A stretch of DNA of 46,158 nt from Pseudophaeobacter leonis (lineage in GTDB: Bacteria; Pseudomonadota; Alphaproteobacteria; Rhodobacterales; Rhodobacteraceae), in contig NZ_MWVJ01000117.1 of assembly GCF_002087335.1 (NCBI RefSeq), forward strand, positions 1-46,158. Reading direction: 5' to 3'. The translations under genes were made by a program, and so were the position numbers. Positions 36,397 through 44,492 of this stretch are shown here, piece after piece (positions within the stretch are counted from its first letter, which is position 1; every line of letters starts with the position of its first letter). Below the pieces are notes generated by a model that saw nothing but the letters and a program-made list of their open reading frames with translations, did not search any database and was not told where the DNA came from.

Positions 36397-37815
36397 ATGA
36401 CCCCTGTTAAATGTGATCTGCTGGTGATCGGGGCTGGTTCTGGTGGTCTGTCTGTTGCGGCAGGCGCCAGCCAGATGGGCGCCTCTGTGGTGCTGCTTGA
36501 GGGCCATAAGATGGGCGGCGATTGTCTGAATTACGGCTGCGTGCCCTCCAAGGCGCTGCTCGCCAGTGCCAAAGTGGCCTATGGTCAAGCCCATAGCGCC
36601 GCCTTTGGCGTTGCGGATCAGCAGCCGCAGGTGGACTACGCTGCCGCCCAAACCCATGTGCAAAACACCATCGACACCATCACCCCGATGGATAGCCAGG
36701 AGCGGTTCGAGGGCTTTGGCGTGCGGGTCATCCGCGAATTCGGCAGCTTTATCTCACCTACCGAGGTGCAGGCGGGGGATCACTTCATCACTGCGCGCCG
36801 GGTGGTGATTGCGACGGGCTCTGCGCCGCTGGTGCCGCCGGTGCCGGGCCTGGGCTCTGTGCCCTACGAGACCAATGAGACGCTTTTCGCGCAGCGCGAG
36901 CGCCCGGAGCATCTTTTGATCATTGGCGGCGGCCCTATCGGTATGGAAATGGCGCAGGCGCATATCCGTCTTGGCTGTAAGGTCACGGTCATTGAAGGCG
37001 CCAAGGCACTGGGGCGGGACGACCCGGAGGCCGCTGCTGTGGTGCTTGCGGCGCTGCGGCGCGAGGGTGTCGAGATCGCCGAGGATGCGCTGGCGGCTGA
37101 GATCAGCGGCAAAGCCGGATCTATTACGGTGAAAACCAAGGATGGCCGCAGCTTTACCGGTTCACACCTGTTGATGGCGGTGGGGCGCAAAAGCAACGTG
37201 GAGCGGCTGAACCTCGCCGCTGGCGGTATCAAACCCAGCCGTACCGGCATCAAGGTTGACGCCTCATTGCGCACCAGCAATCGCCGCGTCTATGCCATTG
37301 GTGATGTTGCCGGTGGGCTGCAGTTTACCCATGTGGCCGGCTATCATGCCGGGGTGATCATCCGGTCAACACTGTTTGGTCTGCCGTCCAGGGCGCAGGA
37401 GCTGCATATTCCGCGTGCCACCTATACCGACCCGGAACTGGCACAGGTTGGCCTCACCGAGGCTGAGGCGCGCAGCCAGTATGGCACAGCGCTAGAGCTG
37501 GCGCGGTTTGATTTTCACCACAATGACCGGGCGCTGGCTGAGTTGAAAACCGGTGGTTTTATCACGGTGATGGTGGTCAAGGGCCGCCCGGTGGGCGCGA
37601 CAATTGTCGGGTATCAGGCCGGTGAATTGATCTCATTGTGGTCTCTGGCTCTGGTGAATAGACTAAAAATGAGTCAGGTTGCTGCGATGGTGGCACCATA
37701 TCCTTCGATTGGGGAGATCAACAAACGTGTTGCGGGAGCCTATTTTTCGCCACGGCTATTTGATAGCCCCGCCGTTAAGCGCGCAGTACGGTTTGTGCAG
37801 CGCTGGATCCCCTAG
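36397..37815 (+). CDS. FAD-dependent pyridine nucleotide-disulfide oxidoreductase, MerA/Lpd-like
   Basis: A 472-residue flavoprotein. FAD site LLVIGAGSGGLSVAAGASQMG, redox pair C43 and C48 in CLNYGCVPSK, NAD(P) site LLIIGGGPIGMEMAQAH and second FAD motif RVYAIGDVAGG. The C-terminal dimer-interface motif that is HPHPTxxE in dihydrolipoamide dehydrogenases reads APYPSIGE, so the active-site histidine is missing. The C-terminal cysteine pair of mercuric reductase is also absent. It is therefore unlikely to be either enzyme; the substrate is unknown. Co-transcribed with the TVP38-type gene. Confidence 0.88.
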   Translation: MTPVKCDLLVIGAGSGGLSVAAGASQMGASVVLLEGHKMGGDCLNYGCVPSKALLASAKVAYGQAHSAAFGVADQQPQVDYAAAQTHVQNTIDTITPMDSQERFEGFGVRVIREFGSFISPTEVQAGDHFITARRVVIATGSAPLVPPVPGLGSVPYETNETLFAQRERPEHLLIIGGGPIGMEMAQAHIRLGCKVTVIEGAKALGRDDPEAAAVVLAALRREGVEIAEDALAAEISGKAGSITVKTKDGRSFTGSHLLMAVGRKSNVERLNLAAGGIKPSRTGIKVDASLRTSNRRVYAIGDVAGGLQFTHVAGYHAGVIIRSTLFGLPSRAQELHIPRATYTDPELAQVGLTEAEARSQYGTALELARFDFHHNDRALAELKTGGFITVMVVKGRPVGATIVGYQAGELISLWSLALVNRLKMSQVAAMVAPYPSIGEINKRVAGAYFSPRLFDSPAVKRAVRFVQRWIP

Positions 37816-37830
37816 GCGGGACGGGGCCGC

Positions 37831-39216
37831 ATGCTGAATTCGCTTTCAGGCAGGTTCCTGGTTCTGACAATTGTTTTTGTCATGCTGGCCGAAGTGCTGA
37901 TCTTTGTGCCCTCAATCTCCCGCTTCCGTCTCGACTATCTTTCTGACAGGTTGGAGCGGGCGCAGATTGCGTCATTGGTTCTGCTGGCAGATGATATGCT
38001 GGAAACCGAGCTTGAGGCCGAGCTGCTGGAGAATGCCGGCGTGTTCAACGTGGTGCTGCGCCGCGACGAAATTCGCCAGCTGATGCTGTCGTCACCGATT
38101 CCCCAGGCAATTGTCGCGACCTATGATCTGCGTATGGCCAATGGCTTTACCCTGATTGGCGATGCTTTTCAGCAGCTGGTCAGCCCTGAGAACAAGATCA
38201 TCCGGGTCATTGGCGCGCCGGTGCGCGATGCCGGGCTGCTGATTGAAATCACCATGGAAAGGGCGCCGCTCAGGATGGCGATGATCGACTATGGGGTGCG
38301 GGTTTTGCTGCTGTCCGCTGTGATCTCGGTCTTTACCGCCCTTCTGCTGTTTGCAGCAGTGCGGATTTTCCTGGTGCGCCCGATCAAAGGTGTTGTGGGC
38401 TATATGCAGCGCTATGCGGCCGCGCCCGAGGACGCCCGCGGTATTATCCAGCCCAATGCCGGCGTCATAGAGCTGCGCGAGGCGGAAGAGGCGCTGTTGC
38501 AGCTGCAGACCGAGCTGAACCAGGCGTTGCGGCAGCGCGAGCGGCTGGCGCAGCTTGGCGGGGCAGTTGCCAAGATCAGCCATGATCTGCGCAATATCCT
38601 GACCTCGGCGCAGCTGTTCACCGACCGGATCGAGATGAGCGAAGACCCTCTGGTGCGGCGCCTGGCTCCCAAGCTGGTGAACTCAATCACCCGTGCTGTT
38701 TCGCTGTGCGAAGGCACGCTGGCCTTTGGGCGCGCCGAAGAGCCTGCGCCGACCTTCTCGCATGTGCGGCTTTGCGAGCTGGTCGAAGACATTGCTGAAA
38801 GCGAATTGCTGGCCGAAACAGCGGTTGAGGTTAAGATCACCAATGCGGTGCCAAAAGGCATGCAGCTGCGCGGCGATGCTGAGCAGCTGTTCCGGGTGGT
38901 GATGAACCTGGTGCGCAATGCCCGCCAGGCTATCATCGCCACCGGTAAGCCCGGTGAAGTGACCGTTTCGGCCCGAGATGAGGAGGACGCCTGGTGGATT
39001 GTCGTTGCGGACACTGGCCCCGGCCTGCCAAAGCGGGCACAGGATAACCTGTTCACGCCGTTTCAGGGCAGCGCCCGCAAAGGCGGCAGCGGTCTGGGGC
39101 TGGCAATCGCCGCAGAGCTGGTCCGGGGCCATGGCGGCATGGTGACGCTCAGCAAAACCGGCCCCGAAGGCAGTGTCTTTGAAATTCGTCTCCCAAAGGG
39201 CGACGGCACTTTGTGA
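37831..39216 (+). CDS. Orphan membrane sensor histidine kinase
   Basis: A 461-residue protein. Transmembrane segments lie near residues 8-28 and 150-175 with a periplasmic sensor between, then a HAMP-like linker. The DHp helix has KISHDLRN with H251 as the phospho-acceptor. The catalytic domain has the N-box VMNLVRNARQAI (Asn 363), the G1 box DTGPGLP and the G2 box GGSGLGLAIA. It starts 15 bases after the oxidoreductase gene, so it may be co-transcribed with it. There is no response-regulator gene beside it; the partner must be elsewhere. Confidence 0.92.
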   Translation: MLNSLSGRFLVLTIVFVMLAEVLIFVPSISRFRLDYLSDRLERAQIASLVLLADDMLETELEAELLENAGVFNVVLRRDEIRQLMLSSPIPQAIVATYDLRMANGFTLIGDAFQQLVSPENKIIRVIGAPVRDAGLLIEITMERAPLRMAMIDYGVRVLLLSAVISVFTALLLFAAVRIFLVRPIKGVVGYMQRYAAAPEDARGIIQPNAGVIELREAEEALLQLQTELNQALRQRERLAQLGGAVAKISHDLRNILTSAQLFTDRIEMSEDPLVRRLAPKLVNSITRAVSLCEGTLAFGRAEEPAPTFSHVRLCELVEDIAESELLAETAVEVKITNAVPKGMQLRGDAEQLFRVVMNLVRNARQAIIATGKPGEVTVSARDEEDAWWIVVADTGPGLPKRAQDNLFTPFQGSARKGGSGLGLAIAAELVRGHGGMVTLSKTGPEGSVFEIRLPKGDGTL

Positions 39217-39464
39217 GGGTCAAGGCGCGCGGATAGTGCGCATGCGCCGAGAATACCGCCTTGCATGGACCCCGTCCCCTCCCGAGGCTTCCGGTCCTTA
39301 CCGGTCCCTTTTGGGGCTGGGTTTTATCTGTGTTTGCGGCTGGCTCGCGTCCGCTATCTCTCTGCGCGTAGCGCTTGGGAAAACGGCCGAACTTGAAAAA
39401 GGCTGGTGCTTATTTGTTTTTGGGGTTGCGCGCCTCAGTCCCTAAGACTAAACCCCGCCGCAGT

Positions 39465-39541
39465 GGACCGATAGCTCAGCTGGATAGAGTACCTGACTAC
39501 GAATCAGGGGGTCGGGGGTTCGAATCCTCCTCGGTCCGCCA
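39465..39541 (+). tRNA. tRNA-Arg (anticodon ACG)
   Basis: Cloverleaf built by hand: acceptor GGACCGA (39465-39471) pairs with TCGGTCC (39531-39537); discriminator G39538; CCA (39539-39541) is encoded. D arm includes AGCTCAGCTGGATAGAG, the anticodon stem CCTGA/TCAGG encloses ACG, and the T arm has GGTTCGAATCC. ACG is normally edited to ICG and reads CGU, CGC and CGA. No integrase or direct repeat of its 3' end is seen nearby. Confidence 0.97.
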
Positions 39542-39926
39542 CTGCCTCTCATAATTGTTTCCTGGCCCTTTTGAAGCTTGGCTTTCTTTTGGGGGCTGGA
39601 CGCCATGAATATGTCCATCGGAACTTCATTCGGGCGGTATCGTGCGCGCGCCTGGATGGCGGGCTGCCAACTGTCAGGATGAAAGAGGAAAAGGCCGGGG
39701 GTACGGTTGCGTGCTTCTCGGGGTCTGCCGCGACTCTAGCCAATCAGCGCGAGGTGAGGTTGGACGGCGCAGCTGGCAGCCAATAGCTGCGATGGCCAAG
39801 CCCCAGCTCCGTGGAAAAGGGCAGCAGGGAGGCGGAAACGCGTTGTCTTTCAACTGTTGGAGTTAAGAAAAAAATAGACTTTTAGCCCTATGAGTTTTGC
39901 CAAGAACTAGCAGGTAAATTCGGAGT
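39542..39926. other. Gene-free stretch between tRNA-Arg and the chemotaxis gene
   Basis: About 385 bases. Small ORFs exist on the + strand, but none has recognisable protein character or a ribosome-binding site. The last 70 bases are AT-rich (near 39865-39900) and probably hold the promoter of the chemotaxis gene. Nothing else was recognised. Confidence 0.4.
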
Positions 39927-41387
39927 ATGGCATTGTTTTTTAGAAGAAAGTCTCAAAATGACACTTCAAGGGGTGGGATGGACAAGGTCATTGCGGACCT
40001 TGTTGACCGGACGCAGGCGACAATTCAATTCGACCCCAAAGGCAATATCATAGATGCAAATAAAAACTTCCTCGCGGCTGTTGGATACACGCTGGAGGAG
40101 GTCGTCGGGCAGCATCATTCCATGTTTGTTGATCAAAACTATGCGCAAAGCGAGGAATACGCTGAATTCTGGAAAACCCTCGCCAGCGGGCAGGATATTA
40201 CCAATCAATTCTCCCGCGTGACCAAAAACGGCACGACAATCTGGATACAGGCCACCTATGGCGCCTCCTTTGATGCAGAGGGCAATGTGGTCGGCGTTGT
40301 AAAGGTGGCCTCTGATGTGACCGCGCGCCGTCGCGGGCTGGGTGAGATCGCCGCAGGTCTGGATGCCCTGCGCGAGGGGGATCTGACCTGTCGCGTGACC
40401 GTCTCGGATATCCCCGACATCGGCAATCTCGGCAAGACCTTCAATCAATCGCTTGAGCAGCTGGAAAACACTGTCACCTCAGCAAAACAGGTCTCTGTTG
40501 GCGTGGGGCAGACGGCTAAGGACATCAACCAGTCCTCCAGCGATCTGTCTCATCGCACCGAAAGCCAGGCCGCCACGCTGGAAGAAACCGCCGCTGCCCT
40601 GGAGGAGTTGACTGCAACCGTGCAGGCCGCCGCCAGTGGGGCGCAAAAAGTCGAAGAAATCGTGGGCGAGGCGCGCACAGTTGCCACCCAGAGCGGGGTT
40701 GTGGTTGGAGAGGCGATTAGTGCCATGTCCAAAATCGAAGGCTCATCGGAAGAAATTGCCAAGATCATCACGGTGATTGACGACATCGCCTTTCAGACCA
40801 ACCTGCTGGCGCTGAACGCCGGGGTCGAAGCCGCCCGCGCCGGTGAGGCCGGACGCGGTTTTGCTGTGGTTGCCTCCGAAGTCCGGGGCCTGGCGCAGCG
40901 CTCGGCCCATGCCGCAGGCGAGATCAAAGCGTTGATTGATCAGAGTAAACACCACGTGGGCAGTGGCGTTGATCTGGTGGGTAAGACAGGGGAAGAGCTT
41001 CAGCATATTATCGAAAGTGTTGGCACAATCTCGAATCACATCGTCGAGATCGCGCGCGGCGCGACGGAACAGTCGACTACGCTGGTTGAAATCAACACAG
41101 GCGTCGGACAGCTGGATCAGGTGACCCAGCAGAATGTCGCGATGGTTGAACAGACCACAGCCGCCAGCGAGACCCTGTCAAATGATGCGGGCCAGCTGGC
41201 CCGGCAATTGGGTGTGTTCAAAACCAAACCAGGGGCTGCCGCGCCGAGCACCGCCCGGGCCGGCAATGTGGTCACGATGCCCGCAGCATCGCCCAGACAA
41301 CAAGAGCGGCAACAGCGGCAAGAGCCTGCTGCGGTCGCCATGACCGGCACCGACCCTGGTGTTGCCCGTGGTTGGGATGACTTCTAG
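39927..41387 (+). CDS. Soluble PAS-domain methyl-accepting chemotaxis protein
   Basis: A 486-residue receptor without membrane segments. An N-terminal PAS domain (about residues 25-135: [17 protein letters not shown] ... [14 protein letters not shown]) is followed by a short HAMP-like linker. The signalling domain has the hairpin tip [43 protein letters not shown]. It should act through CheA/CheW in the cytoplasm, perhaps sensing redox or a ligand via PAS. The last five residues, GWDDF, after a glutamine-rich linker, resemble CheR-docking pentapeptides of the xWxxF type. Confidence 0.93.
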   Translation: MALFFRRKSQNDTSRGGMDKVIADLVDRTQATIQFDPKGNIIDANKNFLAAVGYTLEEVVGQHHSMFVDQNYAQSEEYAEFWKTLASGQDITNQFSRVTKNGTTIWIQATYGASFDAEGNVVGVVKVASDVTARRRGLGEIAAGLDALREGDLTCRVTVSDIPDIGNLGKTFNQSLEQLENTVTSAKQVSVGVGQTAKDINQSSSDLSHRTESQAATLEETAAALEELTATVQAAASGAQKVEEIVGEARTVATQSGVVVGEAISAMSKIEGSSEEIAKIITVIDDIAFQTNLLALNAGVEAARAGEAGRGFAVVASEVRGLAQRSAHAAGEIKALIDQSKHHVGSGVDLVGKTGEELQHIIESVGTISNHIVEIARGATEQSTTLVEINTGVGQLDQVTQQNVAMVEQTTAASETLSNDAGQLARQLGVFKTKPGAAAPSTARAGNVVTMPAASPRQQERQQRQEPAAVAMTGTDPGVARGWDDF

Positions 41388-41468
41388 CATCAGGCGTTTG
41401 GGGTCAGTCTTCGGTCCCAGGCCCACCCGGTGATAAAGCCGGCAGTAAACCTGACAGATACGGCTCAG

Positions 41469-41490
41469 CGGTCCCCTTGGGGGCCGTTTT
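41469..41490 (+). terminator. Probable intrinsic terminator after the chemotaxis gene
   Basis: CGGTCCCC (41469-41476) and GGGGGCCG (41479-41486) with one G-U pair, then TTTT (41487-41490). The loop is only two bases as drawn, so the top pair probably opens. About 80 bases after the stop. Confidence 0.6.
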
Positions 41491-41605
41491 GCGTAGCAGT
41501 CCGCGGCCTCTTGTGGTGCAGGGGTTTGATGCGGCTTGGGTGCGTCTGTTTATGGTCTGATGCGCGCCTCACAGCACGGGCTTGTGAGGGGGCAAGGCAA
41601 ACCCA

Positions 41606-41633
41606 ATATTGACACTGGGATATTGACACTGGC
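41606..41633. repeat. 14-bp tandem duplication carrying two TTGACA hexamers
   Basis: ATATTGACACTGGG (41606-41619) is followed by ATATTGACACTGGC (41620-41633). Each copy holds a TTGACA (41609-41614 and 41623-41628), 61-85 bases upstream of pxpB. They could be duplicated -35 boxes, but no good -10 follows either one. The rest of the gap from 41491 to 41693 has no visible feature. Confidence 0.6.
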
Positions 41634-41693
41634 TTGGCGCGTCGCGACGGTGGCGCAAAATGGTTTGGAGGCAACGGGGTGGGGCAAGGCGCA

Positions 41694-42428
41694 ATGGATT
41701 TTCCGGTCATACGCTCGGCTGGGCTGGATGGCATGCTGGTGACCTTTTCCGAAGCGCTGACCGAGCCTTCCAATCGCGGCGCGCTGGCGTTTTGCGACGC
41801 GGTAAAGGCCAGCGGCTGGCCTGGGGTGCAGGAGACCTCCACCTCGCTGGCCTCCGTCTACATTCGGTTTGATGCCGAAACCCTGTGCCATGGGGCGCTC
41901 AAAGACAGGCTTTGGACCCTTTTGGACCAGCGAGACTGGACGCAGGCGGTTTTGCCGCCGGGGCGCCGTTTCTGGCAGGTGCCAACCGTCTACGGCACCG
42001 ATCTGGCGCCGCAGTTGGGCGAGGCGGCCGCCGCTGCAGGCCTGAGCGAGGCCGAGGCGATCGAGAGCTTAGGCTCGGCGCGGGTCCGCGTTTTGACCAT
42101 CGGGTTTGCCCCGGGCCAGCCCTATCTGGGGCCGCTGGGGGCTGAGTGGAACCTGCCGCGCCAAACCGAGCTCACCCCAAGGGTGCCGACCGGCGCTCTG
42201 GTTCTGGCGATCAGCCAGTTTGTGCTGTTTGCAACATCTGCGCCCACGGGCTGGCGGCATGTGGGGCAAACCGGTTTTCAGGGCTTTCAGCTGGGATCGC
42301 AGGATCCCATTGCTTTGCGGGTGGGGGACGAGATGGTTTTCACCCCGGTTTCCAAATCTGAATACCAACGCGCCTGTGCGAAGGATCCGCACTTTGGCGG
42401 TGCCAGCCGCGCGGAGATCCCGGCATGA
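41694..42428 (+). CDS. pxpB: 5-oxoprolinase subunit B
   Basis: A 244-residue protein of the PxpB/KipI family. The start MDFPVIRSAGLDGMLVTFSEAL follows GGGGCAAGGCGCA; an upstream in-frame codon lacks family similarity. Further motifs are IRFD, ARVRVLTIGFAPGQPYLG and PRQTELTPRVPTGALVLAISQ. PxpABC hydrolyse 5-oxoproline to glutamate with ATP. The TGA overlaps the pxpC start. Confidence 0.93.
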   Translation: MDFPVIRSAGLDGMLVTFSEALTEPSNRGALAFCDAVKASGWPGVQETSTSLASVYIRFDAETLCHGALKDRLWTLLDQRDWTQAVLPPGRRFWQVPTVYGTDLAPQLGEAAAAAGLSEAEAIESLGSARVRVLTIGFAPGQPYLGPLGAEWNLPRQTELTPRVPTGALVLAISQFVLFATSAPTGWRHVGQTGFQGFQLGSQDPIALRVGDEMVFTPVSKSEYQRACAKDPHFGGASRAEIPA

Positions 42429-43486
42429 GCGGGCTCAGGGTTCGGCGCATTGGCCCACTTGCCTCAATCCAGGATCAGGGGCGCGCCGGGCAGTTGCAGC
42501 AGGGGGTCTCACGCGGCGGTGCCGCTGATTTTCTGGCGCTGGCCGAAGGTGCTGCCTTGCTGCGTCAGGATGCCAGTCTGGCCGCTTTGGAGCTGGCAGG
42601 GATTGGTGGGCTGTTCGAGGCCACGGGACCTGTGCGCATTGCTCTTACCGGAGCCCCCATGCAGACCAGTCTGGACGGCGCGGCGCTGGCCTGGAATGCC
42701 TCGCATCAACTGCAGGCGGGGCAAAGGCTGGAGATCGGCGCGCCCAAGAAAGGCCTGTATGGTTATCTGCATCTGGGCGGTGGCATCGCCAGCGAGATGC
42801 TGCTTGGCGCCCGGGCGATTCACCTGATGTCTGGCCTCGGCAAGGCCGTAGCGGTTGGCGATCTGTTGCCCTGTGGTGTGGACCGGGGGCGCGAGGTCGG
42901 GCTTGGACTGCAGGCCGAGGATCGCTTTCAGGGCGGTGTGTTGCGCATCGTTGCGAGTTTTCAGTCTGAACTGTTTGCCAATGATGTGCGGGCGCGGTTT
43001 GGCGCCACCGCTTTTAAGCGCGGCAGCCGTGCCAACCGCAGGGGGGTCGAGATGGTCTCTGACGGGGCGGGGTTCACCGCCGCAGGGCAGCTGAAATTCC
43101 TGTCGGAAATCATCGTGCCGGGCGATGTGCAGATGACGGGCGATGGCAAGCCCTTTGTGCTGCTGCGCGAGGCGCAAACCACCGGGGGCTACCCCCGCAT
43201 TGGCACGGTGCTGCCCTGTGATCTTGCCAAGGTGGCGCAGGCCCAGTCCGGCACCGATCTGCGCTTTTGCTGGGTCTCTCTAGAGGAGGGGCTTGCAGCG
43301 CAGGCCAAACATGACAAGCAGGTAAAGGCGCTGCCCGCCAGCTGCCGACCCTTGTTGCGTGACCCTGCCATGATGCAGGATCTGCTCTCGCATCAACTCA
43401 TCAGTGGGGCGGTGTCGGCAGATGCGAACCCTTTTGACAGCACCGACAACCACAGCACAGACACTAACAGTGGAGACATCACATGA
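42425..43486 (+). CDS. pxpC: 5-oxoprolinase subunit C (biotin-dependent carboxyltransferase-like)
   Basis: A 353-residue protein of the PxpC/KipA family. Features are RIGPLASIQDQGRAGQLQQGVSRGGAADFLAL near the start, GPVRIALTGAPMQ, and GYLHLGGGIASEMLLGARA; also QMTGDGKPFVLLREAQTTGGYPRIGTV. It acts with PxpA and PxpB. Overlaps both neighbours by ATGA, so the three are translationally coupled. Confidence 0.94.
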   Translation: MSGLRVRRIGPLASIQDQGRAGQLQQGVSRGGAADFLALAEGAALLRQDASLAALELAGIGGLFEATGPVRIALTGAPMQTSLDGAALAWNASHQLQAGQRLEIGAPKKGLYGYLHLGGGIASEMLLGARAIHLMSGLGKAVAVGDLLPCGVDRGREVGLGLQAEDRFQGGVLRIVASFQSELFANDVRARFGATAFKRGSRANRRGVEMVSDGAGFTAAGQLKFLSEIIVPGDVQMTGDGKPFVLLREAQTTGGYPRIGTVLPCDLAKVAQAQSGTDLRFCWVSLEEGLAAQAKHDKQVKALPASCRPLLRDPAMMQDLLSHQLISGAVSADANPFDSTDNHSTDTNSGDIT

Positions 43487-44286
43487 ACCAGTCAGACGGG
43501 CGTCAGCCAGATACGGGTAAAACTGTCGATCTTAACGCTGATATGGGGGAAAGTTTTGGCCCCTGGAACATGGGCGATGACAGCGCGCTTCTGGATGTTG
43601 TGGTCTCTGCCAATATCGCCTGTGGCTTTCATGCCGGCGAGCCGGATGTGATGGCGCAGACCATGGCGCTGGCGCGGGACAATGGCGTCGGGATTGGCGC
43701 GCATCCCGGCTTTCCGGATCTGCAGGGGTTTGGTCGCCGCAAAATGCAGATGTCGCCCGCCAGCCTTGGCAATATGGTGCGCTATCAGCTGGGAGCGGCG
43801 CGCGGCATGGCCACAGCGCTGGGCACAGAGGTGCGGCATCTGAAGCTGCACGGCGCGCTGTCCAACATGGCCTGCGTTGATCACGCCATGGCGCGGGCCT
43901 GCTATGAGGCGGCGCTTGAGGTCGACCCCGCCATTATCATCATGGTGCTTGCGGCCACGGCGATGGAAGAGGTGGTGCGCGATCTGGGCTGCAACTGGTG
44001 CGGCGAGATCTTTGCCGACCGCGCCTATAATGATGACGCCACCCTGGTGGACCGCAGCCTGCCGGGCGCGGTGATCCATGACCCTGCCGTGGCGGGGCCC
44101 CGTATCCTCAAGATGGTTGAAGAGGGCGCCATTATCACCGAAAGCGGCAAGCGGATCCCCACAGCCATCGACACCATCTGCCTGCACGGAGACACCCCAT
44201 CTGCGGTCGCCCTTGCCCGCGCTGTGCGTCAAAGCCTGACAGCAGGCGGCGTAGAGGTGCGCCAATTTGCCGGGCGTCGCGGCTGA
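43483..44286 (+). CDS. pxpA: 5-oxoprolinase subunit A (LamB/YcsF family)
   Basis: A 267-residue protein with the LamB/YcsF signature VDLNADMGESFGPWNMGDDSALLDVVVSANIACGFHAGEPDVM, with conserved acidic and histidine residues. Other family segments are HLKLHGALSNMACVD, RILKMVEEGAIITESG and CLHGDTPSAVALAR. It completes the 5-oxoprolinase complex. Starts within the end of pxpC. No dedicated 5-oxoproline transporter is next to it. Confidence 0.95.
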   Translation: MNQSDGRQPDTGKTVDLNADMGESFGPWNMGDDSALLDVVVSANIACGFHAGEPDVMAQTMALARDNGVGIGAHPGFPDLQGFGRRKMQMSPASLGNMVRYQLGAARGMATALGTEVRHLKLHGALSNMACVDHAMARACYEAALEVDPAIIIMVLAATAMEEVVRDLGCNWCGEIFADRAYNDDATLVDRSLPGAVIHDPAVAGPRILKMVEEGAIITESGKRIPTAIDTICLHGDTPSAVALARAVRQSLTAGGVEVRQFAGRRG

Positions 44287-44492
44287 GGCGGCGGCATCTG
44301 GCTGTGTTGCGGCCCTGTTTGGCGATTTAGGCCCCATGAAGGCGCAGTTTTTGGGTGAATTGCCATATTGTTTTTATATTTTTCAAGTGGTTAAGGGTGA
44401 TATCGTAAAAATTGGATGTTGGCTCCTATCGTAGGGCTTGCCCGGTGTTGTAGACCTAGGGGAGCTATGACAGGCAGGGCAGGACCAGACTG

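Noticed and set aside
39465..39926. Genomic island or attachment site at tRNA-Arg
   Set aside because: No integrase gene, no repeat of the tRNA 3' end and no phage-like genes follow.
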